DNA of 64,000 bases from Setaria digitata (lineage: Eukaryota > Nematoda > Chromadorea > Rhabditida > Setariidae), in the NCBI GenBank assembly GCA_003640385.1, contig RCAB01000124.1, positions 83,458 through 147,457 on the forward strand, written 5' to 3'. Both the position numbers and the translations under genes were made by a program. The first letter of the stretch is position 1; each line of letters opens with the position of its first letter. A model generated the notes under the pieces. The model was not told the DNA's origin. It worked only from the letters and a program-made list of their open reading frames with translations, and ran no database searches. Positions 62,721-64,000 of the stretch are shown piece by piece.

Positions 62721-64000
62721 AGTAGCGAATTTCTTAATTACTCAATATAGTGATGGCTAATGACGTAGAAAGGGAATCGCTCAGGAGGAGTGTGTCCGTG
62801 TTAGCAGCAAAGACGGGACGAATTGACCTGGAGTGTTGTCGTAATAGTGCCTTAATCTATGCAAGTCAGCGACTTAGACTTCGATGGCTTCAGGTTCAGA
62901 TCAGTCAGCTGCGTTCTTCGCGAACGTTGTTTACACCATAACGCGTCGTGCGCCGAAATCTGTTTAGGAAAATGAACAAAAGAGTTGAAATTAATTGTGC
63001 ACAGGGCGCTGCTGTCTATCTCACCAAAACCAAATAAAATTGAATGCGAAAAGAAGCAGAAAATTGAATTCGCTCTCTTGCAGCAATTTCTTCATTGATT
63101 TTTGGGTTGGTTTGCTGTCCGTAATACTTTCAGTCCATCTTTCCATTTCCCTACAGCTTTTGAAGATGGAAATTCTCGTCCCGAGAAGAATTGATCCCGT
63201 CGGAATTCGAAATTTCTCAACTCAACACGAAACAAATCATCGAATGATTTTTTGATCTTTGGAACCGTACTGAAGTACCAAGGAAATGTATAAGACACTT
63301 CAAACGGCAAGTTTTCGTCGAGATAAGTAAGAAAGGAAGAGACGGATGCTTTTTTTTCACATTTGTTTTTTGCTTAATTTCATATCGAAATGTTTTAAAT
63401 GCAAAAAAAAAAAGCAAAGAATAGTGGATGTCTAGACAGTGATAATTATACTATAATTATAGTGCCATTTCGCGTATTAAGTGGAAGCGCAATTGTCTCA
63501 TTTTCTGATCCAAGTGCTCCTTCTGTTAGATTCTGTTCCGCTCTTAATTAGTGACACATCGACATACCATACGCAGTATTTTCGCTGGTTCCCGGTATAT
63601 CACGATGAGGTCAGCTCATATTCCTGACAGCCCTCATGAATTTTCTTTATAGTGCTGGCCTTCATTCGCCCACTCTGCACTTTCATCTTACACCTATCCT
63701 CAATTGTTGCAAGAAAAAACTAATGTGCGTACGCGAACGTTTTCCGGTCAGCATTGTTCCAACGGAAACACACGGGTAGCATAATGAAACCAGCCAAGCG
63801 GTAGCTGAGGCTGAAGAGGAAAGATAGCTCAAAATAGCTCAGACACAAATATAACCCAATACACTTACACTTTCACATATTTCAATCTAGAAGTGGGGGA
63901 AAGAGATAGACAGACAAACAAAGGAGTGGGCGACAAGTTGAAATACGTAGAACTGATCAATTGGTAGCAGTAAAATTGATTATTTATCATTATTATCATA

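Larger units (their letters stand above)
57952..64000. other. Gene-poor right end, about 6 kb
   Basis: No multi-exon gene was recognised. It contains the presumed FBXO7 3' UTR, a short TA microsatellite (about 58182-58199), a possible small minus-strand gene (58928-59176), and a purine-rich degenerate repeat (about 62190-62720). Short palindromes occur at 61685-61703 and 63442-63460. Exons of a gene lying mainly beyond the window cannot be excluded. Confidence 0.5.

Overview
This is a eukaryotic window, almost certainly from a nematode and probably a clade III (filarial/spirurid) worm. It is strongly AT-rich. Protein-coding genes are split into many exons of about 70-270 bp by GT-AG introns with T-rich acceptors (TTTCAG/TTTTAG). 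Several ATGs lie a few bases behind an acceptor-like site with no coding exon before it, as expected for spliced-leader trans-splicing. Gene content points the same way: a DUF229 ectoenzyme, an AKH/GnRH-like peptide of the nematode QMTFTD type, and FAAH, TXNDC15, SSUH2 and RP2 orthologues. The genus cannot be fixed from sequence alone. No rRNA, tRNA, CRISPR or complete transposon was recognised.

Layout. (1) 1.6-9.0 kb, minus: DUF229 membrane protein, 17 exons. (2) 9.7-10.7 kb, plus: prefoldin subunit 4, divergent from gene 1 across about 0.7 kb. (3) 15.9-20.3 kb, plus: glucose-6-phosphate dehydrogenase, 12 exons. (4) 21.1-22.5 kb, minus: a two-exon AKH/GnRH-like neuropeptide precursor followed 224 bp later by an unrecognised 110-residue gene, arranged like an operon. 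(5) 22.5-29.7 kb: gene desert. (6) 29.7-33.1 kb, plus: fatty-acid amide hydrolase. (7) 33.7-35.2 kb, minus: TXNDC15-like thioredoxin-fold protein. (8) 36.5-39.6 kb, minus: SSUH2-like cysteine-rich protein. (9) 39.7-44.4 kb: gene-poor. (10) 44.5-48.4 kb, minus: RP2 (ARL3 GAP). (11) 49.1-50.3 kb, minus: PLCXD-type PI-PLC X-domain protein. (12) 51.4-54.7 kb, plus: PUS7/TruD pseudouridine synthase, then FBXO7 at 55.2-58.0 kb on the same strand 440 bp downstream. (13) 58-64 kb: mostly non-coding, with one possible small ORF and a purine-rich degenerate repeat.

The genes are mostly unrelated housekeeping and signalling functions (protein folding, pentose phosphate/NADPH, lipid-amide turnover, ciliary trafficking, RNA modification, ubiquitin ligation), so there is no single pathway cluster. 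The most distinctive items are the AKH/GnRH-like precursor with a predicted non-amidated C terminus and its possible operon partner, a perfect 47-bp-arm hairpin inside a PUS7 intron, and two gene models (prefoldin 4 and PUS7) that close only with a non-canonical splice site.

Exon models were built by hand from homology, reading-frame phase and splice consensus. All multi-exon models listed as CDS sum to a multiple of three and end in a stop. Family comparisons are from memory, not from a search.
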